Below, in pieces: positions 15,664 to 28,609 of a DNA stretch of 64,000 nt. How positions within the stretch are numbered: position 1 is the stretch's first letter; each line of letters begins with the position of its first letter. The position numbers and the translations under genes were made by a program. The DNA lies in the NCBI RefSeq assembly GCF_014639435.1, contig NZ_BMFZ01000012.1:78797-142796 (forward strand). Direction: 5' to 3'. The notes under the pieces are model-generated. The model did no database searches. It worked only from the letters and a program-made list of their open reading frames with translations, and was not told the origin of the DNA. The DNA is from Hafnia psychrotolerans. Its GTDB lineage: Bacteria > Pseudomonadota > Gammaproteobacteria > Enterobacterales > Enterobacteriaceae.

Positions 15664-17013
15664 TTAAGTTTCCTGCAATCCGAGTTTCTTTTCCAGATAA
15701 TGGATGTTGGTACCACCGTGCTGGAAGTTTTCATCGGTCATGATACGCATTTGCAGATCAATGTTGGTTTTGATGCCATCGATGATCAATTCAGCCAGTG
15801 CGTTTTTCATGCGGGCGATGGCCACGTCACGGTTTTCACCGTAAGTGATCAGTTTGCCGATCATGGAATCGTAATACGGCGGCACAGTATAGCCAGCGTA
15901 AATATGCGATTCCCAACGTACACCAAAACCGCCAGGAGCATGGAAGCGGTCGATCTTGCCTGGGCTTGGCAGGAAGGTATTCGGGTCTTCAGCATTGATA
16001 CGGCATTCGACGGCATGGCCCTGAATGTGAACTTCATTCTGTTTGATCGAAAGCGGCTGACCAGCAGCAATACGCAACTGCTCTTTTATGAGGTCAACGC
16101 CGGTGATCATTTCGGTAACCGGATGCTCAACCTGAATACGGGTGTTCATTTCGATGAAATAGAACTCGCCGTTTTCATACAGGAACTCGAAAGTACCCGC
16201 ACCGCGGTAGTTGATGTCCACACAGGCTTTGGTACAACGTTCACCGATATAACGCCGCATTTCTGCGGTAATGCCCGGTGCTGGCGCTTCTTCAACCACT
16301 TTCTGGTGACGACGCTGCATGGAGCAGTCACGTTCTGCCAGATAAATCGCGTTACCCTGACCGTCAGCCAAAATCTGAACTTCGACATGGCGTGGATTTT
16401 CGAGGTACTTTTCCATGTAAACCATGTCGTTGTTGAAAGCCGCTTTGGCTTCCGCACGGGTCATGGTGATGGACTGTTCCAGATCTTTATCGTGACGCAC
16501 AACACGCATACCACGACCACCGCCGCCGCCAGAGGCTTTGATGATCACTGGATAACCAATGCGTTTCGCATAGGCGCGGTTTTGGTCCATGTCGTCGCCT
16601 AGCGGGCCGTCAGAGCCTGGTACACAAGGAACACCTGCTTTCTTCATTGCGCTGATAGCAGACACTTTGTCGCCCATCAGGCGAATAGTTTCTGCTTTCG
16701 GACCGATAAAGATGAAGCCGGAACGTTCAACCTGTTCAGCGAAGTCGGCATTCTCGGACAGGAAACCGTAGCCAGGGTGGATAGCCACCGCGCCAGTAAT
16801 TTCAGCTGCAGCGATGATCGCCGGAATGTTGAGATAGCTTTTTACTGAAGGCGCAGGGCCAATGCAGACGGTTTCGTCAGCCAGTAGTACGTGCTTCAAG
16901 TCACGGTCAGCGGTGGAGTGAACGGCTACGGTTTTGATGCCCAGTTCTTTACAGGCACGCAAAATACGTAACGCGATTTCGCCGCGGTTCGCGATAACAA
17001 TTTTATCTACCAT
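15664..17013 (-). CDS. accC: Acetyl-CoA carboxylase, biotin carboxylase subunit
   Basis: A 449-residue ATP-grasp enzyme, the standard length. It starts [20 protein letters not shown]; the glycine-rich ATP loop is [14 protein letters not shown] at about residues 159-172, and the catalytic [14 protein letters not shown] is near 288-301. It carboxylates the biotin on AccB using bicarbonate and ATP, the first half-reaction of malonyl-CoA synthesis. accB lies 11 bp upstream in the same operon, giving matched production of the two subunits. Confidence 0.98.
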   Translation of the reverse strand: MVDKIVIANRGEIALRILRACKELGIKTVAVHSTADRDLKHVLLADETVCIGPAPSVKSYLNIPAIIAAAEITGAVAIHPGYGFLSENADFAEQVERSGFIFIGPKAETIRLMGDKVSAISAMKKAGVPCVPGSDGPLGDDMDQNRAYAKRIGYPVIIKASGGGGGRGMRVVRHDKDLEQSITMTRAEAKAAFNNDMVYMEKYLENPRHVEVQILADGQGNAIYLAERDCSMQRRHQKVVEEAPAPGITAEMRRYIGERCTKACVDINYRGAGTFEFLYENGEFYFIEMNTRIQVEHPVTEMITGVDLIKEQLRIAAGQPLSIKQNEVHIQGHAVECRINAEDPNTFLPSPGKIDRFHAPGGFGVRWESHIYAGYTVPPYYDSMIGKLITYGENRDVAIARMKNALAELIIDGIKTNIDLQMRIMTDENFQHGGTNIHYLEKKLGLQET

Positions 17014-17024
17014 GGTACGCCTCG

Positions 17025-17495
17025 TTATTCGATGACGACCAGCGGCTCGTCGAATTCAACCGGCTGGCCGTTTTCCACCAGAATGGCTTTAACCACGCCA
17101 GATTTGTCTGCTTCAATTTGGTTCATCATTTTCATTGCTTCAACGATGCACAGGGTGTCACCTGCGTTAACTTTCTGGCCGACTTCCACAAAGGCTTTCG
17201 CATCTGGGCTTGGCGTGCGGTAGAAAGTACCCACCATCGGTGAACGGACGATATGTCCGGTGATCGCAGCCGGAGCAGCTTCAACAGGTGCCGCGGCTGG
17301 TGCAACTGCCGTAGACAGACCCGGTTGCGGTTGCTGCTGCATTGGCATCGCATAAGCTTGTTGCATCATAGGATAAGCCGGTGCAGGAACTGCACGGCTG
17401 ATGCGCACTGATTCTTCACCTTCAGAAATTTCCAACTCAGAAATTCCTGATTCTTCAACCAGTTCGATCAGTTTTTTGATTTTACGAATATCCAT
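17025..17495 (-). CDS. accB: Biotin carboxyl carrier protein of acetyl-CoA carboxylase
   Basis: At 156 residues it has the E. coli length. Residues 1-30 form the conserved N-terminal domain that in E. coli also takes part in autoregulation of accBC. A Pro/Ala/Gln-rich linker (about 36-75) joins it to the biotinyl domain, where K122 in [10 protein letters not shown] carries the biotin. It shuttles carboxyl groups from AccC to the AccAD transferase. aroQ lies 32 bp upstream. Confidence 0.98.
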   Translation of the reverse strand: MDIRKIKKLIELVEESGISELEISEGEESVRISRAVPAPAYPMMQQAYAMPMQQQPQPGLSTAVAPAAAPVEAAPAAITGHIVRSPMVGTFYRTPSPDAKAFVEVGQKVNAGDTLCIVEAMKMMNQIEADKSGVVKAILVENGQPVEFDEPLVVIE

Positions 17496-17527
17496 GGGTG
17501 TGATTCCGTACTCTTTTTGCGAAAAAA

Positions 17528-17980
17528 TTAATGGGTTTTAGACAGGCGGTTAACCGCTGCCTGTAAAGCAAAATGGTAGCCATCTGCGCCAAGTCCGCAG
17601 ATAACGCCCACTGCGATATCAGATAGATAGGAATGGTGCCGAAAAGGTTCGCGTGCGTGAACGTTAGACAGGTGGATCTCAATAAATGGGATCTGTACTG
17701 CCAGCAACGCATCGCGCAGCGCCACGCTGGTATGGGTAAAGGCTGCGGGGTTGATCAAGATAAAATCAGTGTTTCCGCGTGCCTGATGGATCCTATCAAT
17801 CAGGAGATGCTCTGCGTTAGATTGCAGATGGCTGAGCGTAACGTTTGTTGCGGCAGCCTGCAGTTCTAAACCTTTAACAATATCGTTGAGTGTGGTGCTT
17901 CCATAAGTTTCAGGCTCACGTGTCCCTAACAAATTCAGGTTAGGACCGTTAAGTAGCAAAATGTCAAACTTATCCGCCAT
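17528..17980 (-). CDS. aroQ: Type II 3-dehydroquinate dehydratase
   Basis: A 150-residue enzyme of the dodecameric type II family. Motifs visible are [20 protein letters not shown] (residues 8-27, catalytic Tyr and lid Arg), [17 protein letters not shown] with the active-site His, and [20 protein letters not shown]. It converts 3-dehydroquinate to 3-dehydroshikimate. Its place directly before accB is typical for Yersinia and Serratia relatives; E. coli K-12 lacks it and uses AroD alone. Confidence 0.97.
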   Translation of the reverse strand: MADKFDILLLNGPNLNLLGTREPETYGSTTLNDIVKGLELQAAATNVTLSHLQSNAEHLLIDRIHQARGNTDFILINPAAFTHTSVALRDALLAVQIPFIEIHLSNVHAREPFRHHSYLSDIAVGVICGLGADGYHFALQAAVNRLSKTH

Positions 17981-18149
17981 TGTGAGCCTATCTCCGGCAA
18001 TTAGACCAAGATTGTAGAAAATACCCTGACGTCACCGATTTGTCACCTATTTCGCGGCAAATCGGCCCAGCTTTTCAGCATTAGGTCGGGCATTATAATG
18101 ATATCGTGGCAATTCGCAGCTAAATACTGGTCTTATCAGCGAAGATAAT

Positions 18150-18176
18150 CAACCCTCAGGATGTAACTGAGGGTTG
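18150..18176. terminator. Hairpin downstream of msrQ
   Basis: CAACCCTCAG (18150-18159) and CTGAGGGTTG (18167-18176) form a perfect 10-bp stem with a 7-base loop between msrQ and aroQ. The following T content is low on both strands, so it may be a weak terminator or RNA-stabilising hairpin. Confidence 0.5.
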
Positions 18177-18221
18177 TGACCATGGAATTATGAGGAGTAG
18201 AACACAGAAAAGTTCCGTTGC

Positions 18222-18824
18222 TTATCGCAGCCACTGACGGAATTTTTTATAGCGTAATGCTAATAAGATAGCAGCAACTACCGCATAAATGATGGGTTGC
18301 GGCGATAGGACTTTGACCGACCACATGTAGTGGATCGGGGCCAGAATTGCGACGACATAGATAAAGTTATGCAGGATCTGCCACTTTGCACCTAACTTGC
18401 GTTGTGACCATAGCGTTGAGGTACAAGCCAGCGCCAGCAGGATGATCCAACAGATAATGCCCAGTGTCAGGTAAGGCCGAGAAATCAGTTCACTGCCCAG
18501 TAATGCCAGGTTGTTGATCCCCAGCTCGAGGAATGAATAACTCAGAAGATGCAGGGTTCCCCACGCAAAACACCATAGACCGACCAGACGGCGTACGCGG
18601 ATCAGCAACGGTTGCTTGCCATAACGCGCCACTGGCGTAATAAGCAGAGTTGCTAACAGTAATTTAAGCGTCATCCTGCCGGTAAAATGCTGAATATCTT
18701 TTGCCGGATCGGCGCTGAACCAGCCCTGATTGATGGATAATAATAGCCAAAGAAACGGCAAAAAAGCGGCCAAATGGATGACCACTTTTAGCCACTTAAT
18801 GTGTGTCAGACTCAAACGCCGCAT
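18222..18824 (-). CDS. msrQ: Heme-binding membrane subunit of the MsrPQ methionine sulfoxide reductase
   Basis: A 200-residue protein with about six membrane segments and conserved His residues in segments such as [11 protein letters not shown] and [20 protein letters not shown] that bind heme b. It passes electrons from the quinone pool or flavin reductase to MsrP in the periplasm, which repairs oxidised methionine in envelope proteins. It begins about 30 bp after msrP, in the usual msrPQ order. Confidence 0.96.
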   Translation of the reverse strand: MRRLSLTHIKWLKVVIHLAAFLPFLWLLLSINQGWFSADPAKDIQHFTGRMTLKLLLATLLITPVARYGKQPLLIRVRRLVGLWCFAWGTLHLLSYSFLELGINNLALLGSELISRPYLTLGIICWIILLALACTSTLWSQRKLGAKWQILHNFIYVVAILAPIHYMWSVKVLSPQPIIYAVVAAILLALRYKKFRQWLR

Positions 18825-18854
18825 TGAGTTTCCCTCATCAATTTACTTCGCAAA

Positions 18855-19856
18855 TCAATAATTTTTACGCAGATCCAGCCCGCGGTATAGGGAGGCAACT
18901 TGTTCGCCGTAGCCGTTAAACAGTAGCGTTGGCTGGCGTTTAACGTCCAGAATTCCGCCGGAGCCAATAAAACGTTCCGTCGCCTGCGACCAGCGCGGAT
19001 GGTCAACGTGCGGGTTTACATTGGCATAGAAACCATATTCATTCGTGGCAATTTGATTCCAGGTCGTCGGTGGCTGATCTTTAGTCAGGCTGATATTAAC
19101 GATAGATTTAATACCTTTAAAACCGTACTTCCATGGCACCGTCAGGCGGATCGGCGCGCCGTTTTGTGGGGGCAGCGCTTTGCCATATACGCCGACGGTC
19201 AGCATGGTCAGCGGATGCATCGCTTCATCCAGTCGCAAACCTTCCACGTAGGGATAATCCAGACCACCGCCGATAAAGCGATCTTTCTGGCCTGGCATAT
19301 GCTCCGGGTCATACAGCGTTTTAAAGGCCACAAATCGCGCATTGCCGGTGGGTTCAGCCAGTTTAATAATGTTGCTCAGTTGGAAGCCAATCCAGGGCAC
19401 GACCATCGACCAGGCTTCAACGCAGCGCATCCGGTAAATGCGTTGTTCGAGCGGAAAACGTTTCATGATGTCATCCATATCAAGCGTGATCGGTTTACCG
19501 ACTTCGCCATCAATGACAATTTTCCAGGGGGAGGTGACGAGCTGGCCTGCGTTCGCTGCCGGATCGGCTTTATCCAGCCCAAATTCATAAAAGTTGTTGT
19601 AGCCAGTGACTTTATCTTCCGGTGTCAGCGTTAAATCATTTTGGTAGGCGGCGGGCTTGGTGAAATCGAGAGGTTTGCCTGCTGGAGCTTTCAGGCGATC
19701 GTGACCCTTAAACCAGGAGAGTACATCGGCTTTCGCGCTTTGCGGTAATGCCAGGGCAGCGGCACTTATGCCCAGGGCTTGCAGCACTTTGCGGCGATCG
19801 TGAAAAATACTTTCCGGCGTGACGTCCGCCTCAGTCAATTTGCGCAATTTGTTCAT
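18855..19856 (-). CDS. msrP: Protein-methionine-sulfoxide reductase, molybdopterin subunit
   Basis: Start is ATG 19856 (CGGAG 6 bp upstream); an in-frame ATG at 19880 has no ribosome site. The product of 333 residues has a twin-arginine signal ([20 protein letters not shown]), so it is exported folded by Tat with its cofactor. The molybdenum ligand is the Cys of [15 protein letters not shown]. It reduces both R- and S-methionine sulfoxide in periplasmic proteins with MsrQ as electron donor. Confidence 0.97.
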   Translation of the reverse strand: MNKLRKLTEADVTPESIFHDRRKVLQALGISAAALALPQSAKADVLSWFKGHDRLKAPAGKPLDFTKPAAYQNDLTLTPEDKVTGYNNFYEFGLDKADPAANAGQLVTSPWKIVIDGEVGKPITLDMDDIMKRFPLEQRIYRMRCVEAWSMVVPWIGFQLSNIIKLAEPTGNARFVAFKTLYDPEHMPGQKDRFIGGGLDYPYVEGLRLDEAMHPLTMLTVGVYGKALPPQNGAPIRLTVPWKYGFKGIKSIVNISLTKDQPPTTWNQIATNEYGFYANVNPHVDHPRWSQATERFIGSGGILDVKRQPTLLFNGYGEQVASLYRGLDLRKNY

Positions 19857-19974
19857 GACCAACTCCGGTATCATTATCACTCTTGATAAATATGACTCAA
19901 TAATGGCGGGTAAACGTCGATTTAGCGAGGGTGTAGCGGAAAATACGAAATTTCAGAGAGGAAGATGATTTTCA

Positions 19975-20002
19975 AACAGGAGCACCGCAAGCGGTGCCTG
20001 TT
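19975..20002 (-). terminator. Terminator after acuI
   Basis: AACAGGAGCACCGC (19975-19988) pairs with GCGGTGCCTGTT (19991-20002), with a bulged A and a 2-base gap. On the minus strand it follows the acuI stop and is followed by TTTG. Confidence 0.65.
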
Positions 20003-20018
20003 GTATTCAATGACTGCA

Positions 20019-20999
20019 CTAGCTCCGTACTTTCACTAATGTCCGGCCTGTTACGGTATTTGCCATGATCCCTGCTGCCGTTTCAGGGACTTGTTCAAGA
20101 CTGATTTCTGTCGCCGTCTGCTCATAGAATGATGCCGGTAATGTTTGTGCCAAGCGCTCCCAAGCATCCATGCGCCGGTGTAGTGGACACATGACGGAGT
20201 CAACGCCTTGCAGACGCACATTGCGCAGAATAAAAGGCATCACCGTGGTCGGAAGCTTATAACCACCCGCCAGGCCGCAGGCCACAACCGTGCCACCATA
20301 AACCGTTTGCGACAGCAGCGTTGCCAGTGTTTGATCACCGACAGTGTCGATAGCGCCAGCCCAACGTTGTTTATCCAGTGCACGGCCCTCTTTGCTGAAC
20401 TCTTCGCGGGTCAATATCCGTTTGGCACCAAGTTGAGTCAGGTAATCGGTATTGCTGGCACGTCCGCTGATGGCGACTACGTTGTAACCCAGCGTCGCCA
20501 GCAGAGTGATGGCTGTACTGCCAACACCACCGCTGGCACCGCTGACAATAACTTCACCGTTGCCAGGAAGTACGCCTCCTTCCTCCAGAGCCATCACGCA
20601 AAGCATGGCGGTAAAACCGGCAGTACCGATAATCATGGCATGGCGGGCTTCGAGGCCCTCCGGCAACGGCACCAGCCAGTCGCCTTTGACGCGAGCCTGC
20701 TCTGCCAGTCCGCCCCAATGGGTTTCTCCCACGCCCCAACCGGTGAGCACTACGGGTTGCCCGATGTTGTAGCGCTTATCTTGGCTGCTGCTGACACGTC
20801 CGGCGAAATCTATCCCGGGAACCATAGGGAAATCACGAATAATTTTGCCCGTACCCGTGATAGCCATGGCATCTTTATAATTCAGACTCGACCAATAAAC
20901 ATCGACGGTCACATCGCCTTCCGGCAGTTGTTCTGTGTTGATTTGGCCAACGGCCGATGCTGTTTTCCCGTCATTCTGCTCCAACAAAAGTGCTCGCAT
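20019..20999 (-). CDS. acuI: Acrylyl-CoA reductase (NADPH), YhdH/AcuI
   Basis: A 326-residue zinc-free medium-chain dehydrogenase/reductase. The nucleotide-binding motif VSGASGGVGSTAITLLATLG is at about residues 152-171; early motifs VYWSSLNYKDAMA and PGIDFAGRV fix the family. It reduces toxic acryloyl-CoA to propionyl-CoA. It is a single-gene unit between msrP and csrD, divergent from csrD across a 250-bp gap that should hold both promoters. Confidence 0.96.
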   Translation of the reverse strand: MRALLLEQNDGKTASAVGQINTEQLPEGDVTVDVYWSSLNYKDAMAITGTGKIIRDFPMVPGIDFAGRVSSSQDKRYNIGQPVVLTGWGVGETHWGGLAEQARVKGDWLVPLPEGLEARHAMIIGTAGFTAMLCVMALEEGGVLPGNGEVIVSGASGGVGSTAITLLATLGYNVVAISGRASNTDYLTQLGAKRILTREEFSKEGRALDKQRWAGAIDTVGDQTLATLLSQTVYGGTVVACGLAGGYKLPTTVMPFILRNVRLQGVDSVMCPLHRRMDAWERLAQTLPASFYEQTATEISLEQVPETAAGIMANTVTGRTLVKVRS

Positions 21000-21249
21000 T
21001 GACTATCTCCATAAGAATTCTGAATTGACTGATTGTGCCGTTGCTATGCTATGAATATAACTCAACTTAAGCTAACGAGGCTGACATGAGACAACTAAGG
21101 TGTTGGTGAGTAGGGCCTTACTCACAAATACTTACCGGCGTTGTAGCGCCTATGTCTTATAGTAGTGGCCTTTCAATGACGGTCCGTGGTGAGAGGCTTT
21201 TACCGGGGATGGTCTCATCCATTGGCACACTAGCGGGTAAGGCACAGGG

Positions 21250-23187
21250 ATGCGATTTACTAACAGATTGGCGGCATTGATTTCCATGCTGGTTGCACTG
21301 GCAATGTTATTAATGTTGCTCGGTGTTACCTTCAGTTTTATCTCTTTAAACAGGCAAAATACCGAACAACATTTACGCATACTGGCGACAATCTACGATC
21401 AATCTCTTGTTTCGCCTTCACCCCAGCGGCCTGAACACTGGATGCTCACGGCGATGCGTATGCTTGATATTTCCGAAGTGACAGTGCTCGAGCACGAAAA
21501 AACGCTGTTCTCATATCGAGATACGTCGGATCTGAATACCCCATGGGACAACAGTTATCCGGATCACATCACCACCACATTGCCTCTAATACAGCACCCC
21601 TCGATGTCAATGCGCATCGTCTATGTTGATCCTATCGGCACTTATACCCGCTCACGGCTTTCCACCTTGGCCATCAGCGTGACTATTATATTGATGATCA
21701 TCGCCGTGTTGCTCAGTTTCCGCTGGTTGCGTTTGGAAACTGCCGGGCTGGAGAAGCTGGAAGGCCGGGCATCCCGTATTTTGCGCGGGGAGCGTGATGA
21801 ACTGATTCTGGGGGATATTACCGAATGGCCACCTGCTGTCAGTAGTGCAATTGATTTGCTGCTGACCGACCTGAGAGACGCCCGGGAACAACGTACCCGC
21901 GTGGACACGCTGATCCGCGCCTTCGCGCAGCAAGATTCACAAACTGGGTTGAGTAATCGGCTATTTTTTGACAATCAGCTCGCCACGCAATTGGAAGAGG
22001 AGGGCGCGCACGGTATTGTCATGCTGGTTCGTTTGCCGGATTTCGACATGCTACGTGATACACATGGCCAACACCCCGTTGACCAACTGCGCTCGGCGAT
22101 GATCAATCTTCTCTCTACCTTTGTTATGCGTTATTCCAACGCGTTGCTGGCCCGCTACTTCCACACTGATTTTGCCGTAATGTTACCGCACCGAAGCCTG
22201 AAAGATGCGGAAGTCATGGCGGCAAAACTGGTTAACGCCCTCGGTGCGCTACCCACTTCAAATACGATTGATCGCGATGCGCTTCTTTATATCGGTATCA
22301 GTGCCTATCGCCACGGCCAATTGCCAGAAGAAGTGATGGACTATGCTGAACAAGCCACTCGAAACGCAGCATTCCAGGGAAGCAATAGCTGGCTGATTTA
22401 CGACAGAAAAGTGCCGGAGAAAGTGCGAGGCAGTGTTAAGTGGCGCACGTTACTGGAAAATACTTTAGCGCGCGGCGGCCCGCGCCTTTATCACAAGCCA
22501 GCATACTTGACTGAGGGCCAACGGGATCATCGTGAGGTGCAGCGGCGTATCTTTGATGGTGAACAAGAGCTGTTAGCGGCGGAGTTTATGCCGTTAGTGG
22601 TGCAGTTCGGGATGTCGCAAAGCTATGACCGACAGATGTTGTCTCAGATTATTCCGTTACTCACTCACTGGCCTGACGAAACGTTGGCATTTCACCTGAC
22701 GGTTGATTCATTATTGCAGCGCTCTTTTCTCCGTTGGTTGCGTGATACGCTGTTGCAGTGCGGAAAAAAACAGCGTAGCCGAATATTGATTGAACTTGCA
22801 GAGTCAGATCTCTGTCAACATATCGACAAGTTGCGCCCGGCGATACGTTTGCTGCAAGGGATGGGCTGTCGTTTGGCTGTTTCTCTGGCGGGTTTGACGG
22901 TAGTCAGTACCTCTTATCTCAAGAGTTTCCCCGTTGATCGTGTCAAACTCCATCCGGGTTTGGTGCGGGATATTGATAAGAGGGTTGAAAATCAACTGTT
23001 TGTGCAAAGTCTTATCAGCGCATGTGAGGGAACGCAAGCCAAGGTATTTGCCTCGGGTGTGCGTACGAAAGAAGAGTGGACGATGCTGGTTGAAAAAGGT
23101 ATTCACGGTGGGCAAGGGGCTTTTTTTGCCGGACCACAAGCCGTCGAACCTGTCAGCAAAAAATATTCACACAACGGTGACGTTTAA
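21250..23187 (+). CDS. csrD: CsrD, RNase E specificity factor for CsrB/CsrC decay
   Basis: A 645-residue membrane protein. Segments at about residues 9-31 and 136-155 flank a periplasmic loop, followed by a HAMP-like region, a degenerate GGDEF domain (about 225-385, with HTDFAVMLPHRSL in place of GGDEF) and a degenerate EAL domain (about 400-640, lacking the EAL metal motif). It is therefore not a c-di-GMP enzyme; it makes the sRNAs CsrB and CsrC targets of RNase E and so raises free CsrA. It precedes mreB as in E. coli. Confidence 0.96.
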   Translation: MRFTNRLAALISMLVALAMLLMLLGVTFSFISLNRQNTEQHLRILATIYDQSLVSPSPQRPEHWMLTAMRMLDISEVTVLEHEKTLFSYRDTSDLNTPWDNSYPDHITTTLPLIQHPSMSMRIVYVDPIGTYTRSRLSTLAISVTIILMIIAVLLSFRWLRLETAGLEKLEGRASRILRGERDELILGDITEWPPAVSSAIDLLLTDLRDAREQRTRVDTLIRAFAQQDSQTGLSNRLFFDNQLATQLEEEGAHGIVMLVRLPDFDMLRDTHGQHPVDQLRSAMINLLSTFVMRYSNALLARYFHTDFAVMLPHRSLKDAEVMAAKLVNALGALPTSNTIDRDALLYIGISAYRHGQLPEEVMDYAEQATRNAAFQGSNSWLIYDRKVPEKVRGSVKWRTLLENTLARGGPRLYHKPAYLTEGQRDHREVQRRIFDGEQELLAAEFMPLVVQFGMSQSYDRQMLSQIIPLLTHWPDETLAFHLTVDSLLQRSFLRWLRDTLLQCGKKQRSRILIELAESDLCQHIDKLRPAIRLLQGMGCRLAVSLAGLTVVSTSYLKSFPVDRVKLHPGLVRDIDKRVENQLFVQSLISACEGTQAKVFASGVRTKEEWTMLVEKGIHGGQGAFFAGPQAVEPVSKKYSHNGDV

Positions 23188-24609
<1,422 letters not shown>

Positions 24610-24870
24610 TCTAAGCTAAGACGTTAGCGTTTTAGCAAAGACTTTATTTAGCGAAAATGGGTCTTGCCCGCAAAGGTAGCTGTCAATCTGGTGAAAACCT
24701 GCTGCGTCAAAGTATGCAGTGTCAAATTGGCGTCGAGCACTGACTTGCCTGAATGAGAAATTGTTCAGGCAGGTTGCGCACGTCGTCATTCGGTTGCTGC
24801 TTTATCTTCCAGGGTTGTCTTTCACTTCGATTGGCTGATACCTTTTGTTGCAGAGGAACTCGCATATTTT

Positions 24871-25881
24871 ATGAAGCCGATTTTTAGCAGGGGCCCTTCC
24901 CTGCAACTGCGACTTTTTTTGGCTATTCTCATTGCCATCGTCCTGATTTTTGCCGACAGTAAAATAGGTGCGTTCGTTAAGATCCGTACCTATATGGACA
25001 CTGCCGTCAGCCCTTTCTATTTTTTGTCAAATGCTCCGCGTGAATTCTTGGATCAGATATCCAACACGTTCGCGACCCGCCAATCCCTTGAACTTGAAAA
25101 CCGCGCATTGCGTCAGGAGTTGCTGCTCAAAAACAGCGATCTGATGTTGCTTGGTCAGTTCAAACAGGAAAATGCCCGCTTACGTGAACTATTGGGGTCA
25201 CCGTTGCGTCAGGATGAGCACAAGATGGTGGCGCAGGTTCTGTCGACCAGTAATGATCCTTATAGCGACCAGGTGGTTATCGATCAGGGTAGCCAAAAAG
25301 GTGTGTATGTCGGTCAGCCGGTGATCAGTGACAAAGGTGTCGTTGGGCAGGTGGTCGCCGTGGGCGCTCTGACCAGTCGCGTATTATTGATCTGCGATGC
25401 CTCGCATGCTTTGCCGATTCAAGTATTACGCAATGATATCCGCGTCATTGCCGCCGGCAGTGGCTGCACAGACGATCTCCAACTAGAGCACTTACCGAGC
25501 AATACCGATATTCGTGTGGGTGATGTGCTGGTGACCTCTGGTCTGGGTGGGCGTTTCCCTGAGGGGTACCCGGTTGCCGTCGTCTCTTCGGTTAGAGTCG
25601 ATAGTCAGCGTGCTTACACGGTGATACAGGCTCGCCCGACGGCGGGTCTGCAACGTTTGCGTTACCTGTTACTGCTTTGGGGTTCTGATCGTAACGGGGA
25701 CAAACCGTTGCCACCAGAGGAAGTCCATCGTGTTGCCAACGAGCGTCTAATGCAAATGATGCCGCAGGTCCTGCCACCTCCGGGTGATATGGGCCCACCG
25801 GCACCGGTTCCGCAGCCTGCAACCGGTACTATCACTACGCCGGTATCGCCACGGCCTGCAACCACCAGGGGCGGGCAATGA
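24871..25881 (+). CDS. mreC: Cell-shape protein MreC
   Basis: A 336-residue bitopic membrane protein. After a short cytosolic start it has one membrane segment (about 12-30), a coiled coil (about 68-105, [20 protein letters not shown]), and the beta-domain (about 110-275) that binds PBP2 and MreD. The C-terminal Pro-rich tail (280-336) is variable. It links MreB filaments to the cell-wall enzymes in the periplasm. The stop overlaps the mreD start by 4 bp, so the two are coupled. Confidence 0.97.
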   Translation: MKPIFSRGPSLQLRLFLAILIAIVLIFADSKIGAFVKIRTYMDTAVSPFYFLSNAPREFLDQISNTFATRQSLELENRALRQELLLKNSDLMLLGQFKQENARLRELLGSPLRQDEHKMVAQVLSTSNDPYSDQVVIDQGSQKGVYVGQPVISDKGVVGQVVAVGALTSRVLLICDASHALPIQVLRNDIRVIAAGSGCTDDLQLEHLPSNTDIRVGDVLVTSGLGGRFPEGYPVAVVSSVRVDSQRAYTVIQARPTAGLQRLRYLLLLWGSDRNGDKPLPPEEVHRVANERLMQMMPQVLPPPGDMGPPAPVPQPATGTITTPVSPRPATTRGGQ

Positions 25882-26366
25882 ATCGCTACCGGAGCCATGG
25901 GCGCTGGATAATTTGGCTATCCTTTCTGATAGCCATGTTATTGCAGGTGATGCCATGGCCCCAAGAGATCTACATGTTCCGCCCATCTTGGCTAATGCTT
26001 ATCCTGATCTATTGGGTCATGGCTTTACCGCACCGGGTTAACGTGGGGACGGGGTTTATCGTCGGGTTTATTATGGATCTGATCCTCGGTTCTACTCTCG
26101 GAGTACGCGCTCTTGCACTGGCGATGACAGCTTACCTGGTGGCGTTAAAATTCCAGCTATTCCGCAATATGGCGCTTTGGCAGCAGGCATTAATTGTTAT
26201 GTTGCTCTCGCTGGCTGTTGATGTGGTGATTTTCTGGGCAGAGTTTTTGGTGGTTAACGTTTCGTTCCACCCTGAAGTTTTTTGGAGCAGCGTAGTGGAC
26301 GGTATTTTGTGGCCATGGCTCTTTCTGCTGATGCGTAAAATTCGCCGTCAGTTCGCTGTTCAATGA
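25878..26366 (+). CDS. mreD: Cell-shape protein MreD
   Basis: A 162-residue inner-membrane protein with five or six hydrophobic segments, preceded by a basic cytosolic start ([10 protein letters not shown]). It lies in the ATGA overlap with mreC. The motif [20 protein letters not shown] is typical of the family. It stabilises the elongasome together with MreC. Length equals E. coli MreD. maf follows 7 bp after its stop. Confidence 0.96.
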   Translation: MNRYRSHGRWIIWLSFLIAMLLQVMPWPQEIYMFRPSWLMLILIYWVMALPHRVNVGTGFIVGFIMDLILGSTLGVRALALAMTAYLVALKFQLFRNMALWQQALIVMLLSLAVDVVIFWAEFLVVNVSFHPEVFWSSVVDGILWPWLFLLMRKIRRQFAVQ

Positions 26367-26373
26367 GGGAATG

Positions 26374-26967
26374 ATGACTGCACTTTATCTGGCTTCCGGT
26401 TCACCACGACGTCGTGAGTTACTTGCCGTTCTTGAATACGCGTTTGAGCATCTGGTTATTGATGTCGCGGAAGAACAGCAGGTGGGTGAAGCACCAGACG
26501 CCTATGTCGTCAGGTTGGCTTGTGAGAAAGCGCAGGCAGGAGTGAAAGTCGCTCCACAGGATCTTCCGGTGCTCGGCGCGGATACCATCGTGGTCCTTGA
26601 GGGCAAGGTATTGGAAAAGCCGCAGGATGAAGCTCAGGCCGCTCAAATGCTGGCTGCGCTCTCCGGTCGCCAGCATCAAGTGATGACGGCGGTGGCTTTT
26701 GCCGATCGAAATATTTATCGCAGTACGCTGGTTGTGACTGATGTCACCTTTCGTTCACTATCCGCGGAGGATATTCACCACTATATTCTGAGCGGAGAAC
26801 CCATGGATAAAGCGGGTGCATACGGTATTCAGGGAAAGGGCGGTTGTTTCGTCCGTGAAATTCGCGGCAGTTACTACGCAGTGATGGGACTTCCTCTGGT
26901 GGAAACCCAGGAACTGTTCGGTGACTTTGTTGCATTACGCGAGCTTAGGAGAAAGCATGACAGCTGA
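26374..26967 (+). CDS. yhdE: Maf-family nucleoside triphosphate pyrophosphatase (dTTP/UTP)
   Basis: A 197-residue protein. The first residues [20 protein letters not shown] are the Maf signature, [20 protein letters not shown] gives the catalytic acidic centre and [13 protein letters not shown] the C-terminal motif. It removes dTTP, UTP and modified pyrimidine nucleotides from the pool. ATG 26374 is preferred over the adjoining ATG 26371 because of GAGG spacing. The stop overlaps the start of rng. Confidence 0.96.
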   Translation: MTALYLASGSPRRRELLAVLEYAFEHLVIDVAEEQQVGEAPDAYVVRLACEKAQAGVKVAPQDLPVLGADTIVVLEGKVLEKPQDEAQAAQMLAALSGRQHQVMTAVAFADRNIYRSTLVVTDVTFRSLSAEDIHHYILSGEPMDKAGAYGIQGKGGCFVREIRGSYYAVMGLPLVETQELFGDFVALRELRRKHDS

Positions 26968-28426
26968 ATTATTGGTCAATGTCACCCCGTCGGAAACCAG
27001 AGTGGCTTACATTGACGGTGGCATTTTGCAAGAGATCCATATTGAGCGTGAAGCCAAGCGCGGCATTGCGGGCAATATTTACAAAGGGCGCGTTAGCCGG
27101 GTTCTTCCAGGCATGCAGGCGGCCTTTGTAGATATTGGCTTAGAGAAAGCGGCATTTTTACACGCATCGGATATCATGCCGCACACCGAATGTGTGGCTC
27201 GTGATGAACAGAAAAACTTCAACGTGCGTGACATCGTAGAGTTGGTGCATCAGGGCGAGGATCTGATGGTGCAGGTGGTAAAAGATCCGCTGGGCACCAA
27301 GGGTGCACGCCTGACCACCGATATCACGTTGCCCTCACGCTATTTGGTTTTCATGCCAGGTGCATCCCATGTGGGTGTATCGCAACGCATTGAAAGTGAA
27401 GCAGAACGCGATCGCCTCAAAAAAGTCGTGTCGGAATATTGTGATGAGCACGGTGGCTACATCATCCGCACCGCGGCTGAAGGCGTGGGCGAAGAAGAAC
27501 TGAAGCAGGACGCCGCCTTCCTTAAGCGTTTGTGGACCAAAGTGATGGAACGCAAGCGTCGTAACAAAACTAAGTGCAAACTTTATGGTGAATTGGCGCT
27601 GGCGCACCGCGTGTTGCGTGATTTTGCCGGTGAAGCGCTGGACCGGATCCGCGTTGACTCGCGATTAACGTATGAATTACTGGTGGAGTTCACCAGCGAA
27701 TACATTCCGGAAATGACCGCCAAACTCGAGCATTACAATGGCAAGCAGCCTATTTTTGATCTGTTTGATGTCGAGAACGAAATCCAGCGCGCGCTGGAGC
27801 GTAAAGTCGAACTCAAGTCAGGTGGTTATCTGATTATCGATCAGACAGAAGCCATGACGACCGTGGATATCAATACGGGCGCCTTCGTTGGCCATCGCAA
27901 TCTCGAAGAAACCATCTTCAATACCAATACCGAAGCCACTCAGGCCATCGCTCGCCAACTGCGTCTGCGTAATCTTGGCGGTATCATCATCATCGATTTC
28001 ATTGATATGTCGAATGAAGAGCACCGTCGTCGAGTCTTGCACTCTCTCGAACAGGCATTGTCGAAAGACCGCGTCAAAACGGGGGTTCACGGTTTCTCCG
28101 CGCTCGGATTGGTTGAAATGACGCGTAAGCGTACTCGTGAAAGCGTGGAGCACGTATTGTGCAGTGGCTGCCCGACCTGCCATGGCCGCGGTACGGTGAA
28201 AACGGTCGAAACGGTATGTTATGAAATACTGCGCGAAATCGTGCGGGTTCATCATGCCTATGATGCTGACCGTTTCCTGGTGTACGCCTCTGCGGCTGTC
28301 GGTGAAGCGTTGAAAAGCGAAGAGTCCCACGCGCTGGCTGAAGTGGAAATTTTTGTCGGTAAGCAGGTGAAAGTTCAAATTGAACCGCTCTACAACCAAG
28401 AGCAGTTCGACGTCGTGATGATGTGA
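26957..28426 (+). CDS. rng: Ribonuclease G
   Basis: Start is ATG 26957 with TAGGAG just upstream, giving 489 residues, the E. coli length; an earlier in-frame TTG/ATG at 26921 is inside maf. The N-terminal S1 domain is at about 36-125; the DNase I-like catalytic core has metal-binding Asp residues in [12 protein letters not shown] and IIIIDFIDM. The zinc-link Cys pair lies in [11 protein letters not shown]. It processes the 5' end of 16S rRNA and degrades mRNAs such as eno and adhE. Confidence 0.97.
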   Translation: MTAELLVNVTPSETRVAYIDGGILQEIHIEREAKRGIAGNIYKGRVSRVLPGMQAAFVDIGLEKAAFLHASDIMPHTECVARDEQKNFNVRDIVELVHQGEDLMVQVVKDPLGTKGARLTTDITLPSRYLVFMPGASHVGVSQRIESEAERDRLKKVVSEYCDEHGGYIIRTAAEGVGEEELKQDAAFLKRLWTKVMERKRRNKTKCKLYGELALAHRVLRDFAGEALDRIRVDSRLTYELLVEFTSEYIPEMTAKLEHYNGKQPIFDLFDVENEIQRALERKVELKSGGYLIIDQTEAMTTVDINTGAFVGHRNLEETIFNTNTEATQAIARQLRLRNLGGIIIIDFIDMSNEEHRRRVLHSLEQALSKDRVKTGVHGFSALGLVEMTRKRTRESVEHVLCSGCPTCHGRGTVKTVETVCYEILREIVRVHHAYDADRFLVYASAAVGEALKSEESHALAEVEIFVGKQVKVQIEPLYNQEQFDVVMM

Positions 28427-28609
28427 TATACCTGTAATACTTAAGTTTTAGAGGCGTTGGCGACACGCATTCACTGAGGGTCACGAGGTTGGCGTTTGTT
28501 AGTTTGCCGCCTTTCTGCAACGTGAATTATGTAGGGTATAAATGTTTGGTTTCCATTGCTACTTAAGTCAATTAACACACCGCACAGAATGGAAGACAAG
28601 GAGATAAGT

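Noticed and set aside
15700..16602. 300-codon open frame on the plus strand opposite accC
   Set aside because: It is fully antisense to a highly conserved gene and its protein has no recognisable features; it reflects codon bias.
21150..21380. Short minus-strand frame across the csrD start
   Set aside because: It overlaps the conserved csrD N-terminus and lacks a ribosome site.
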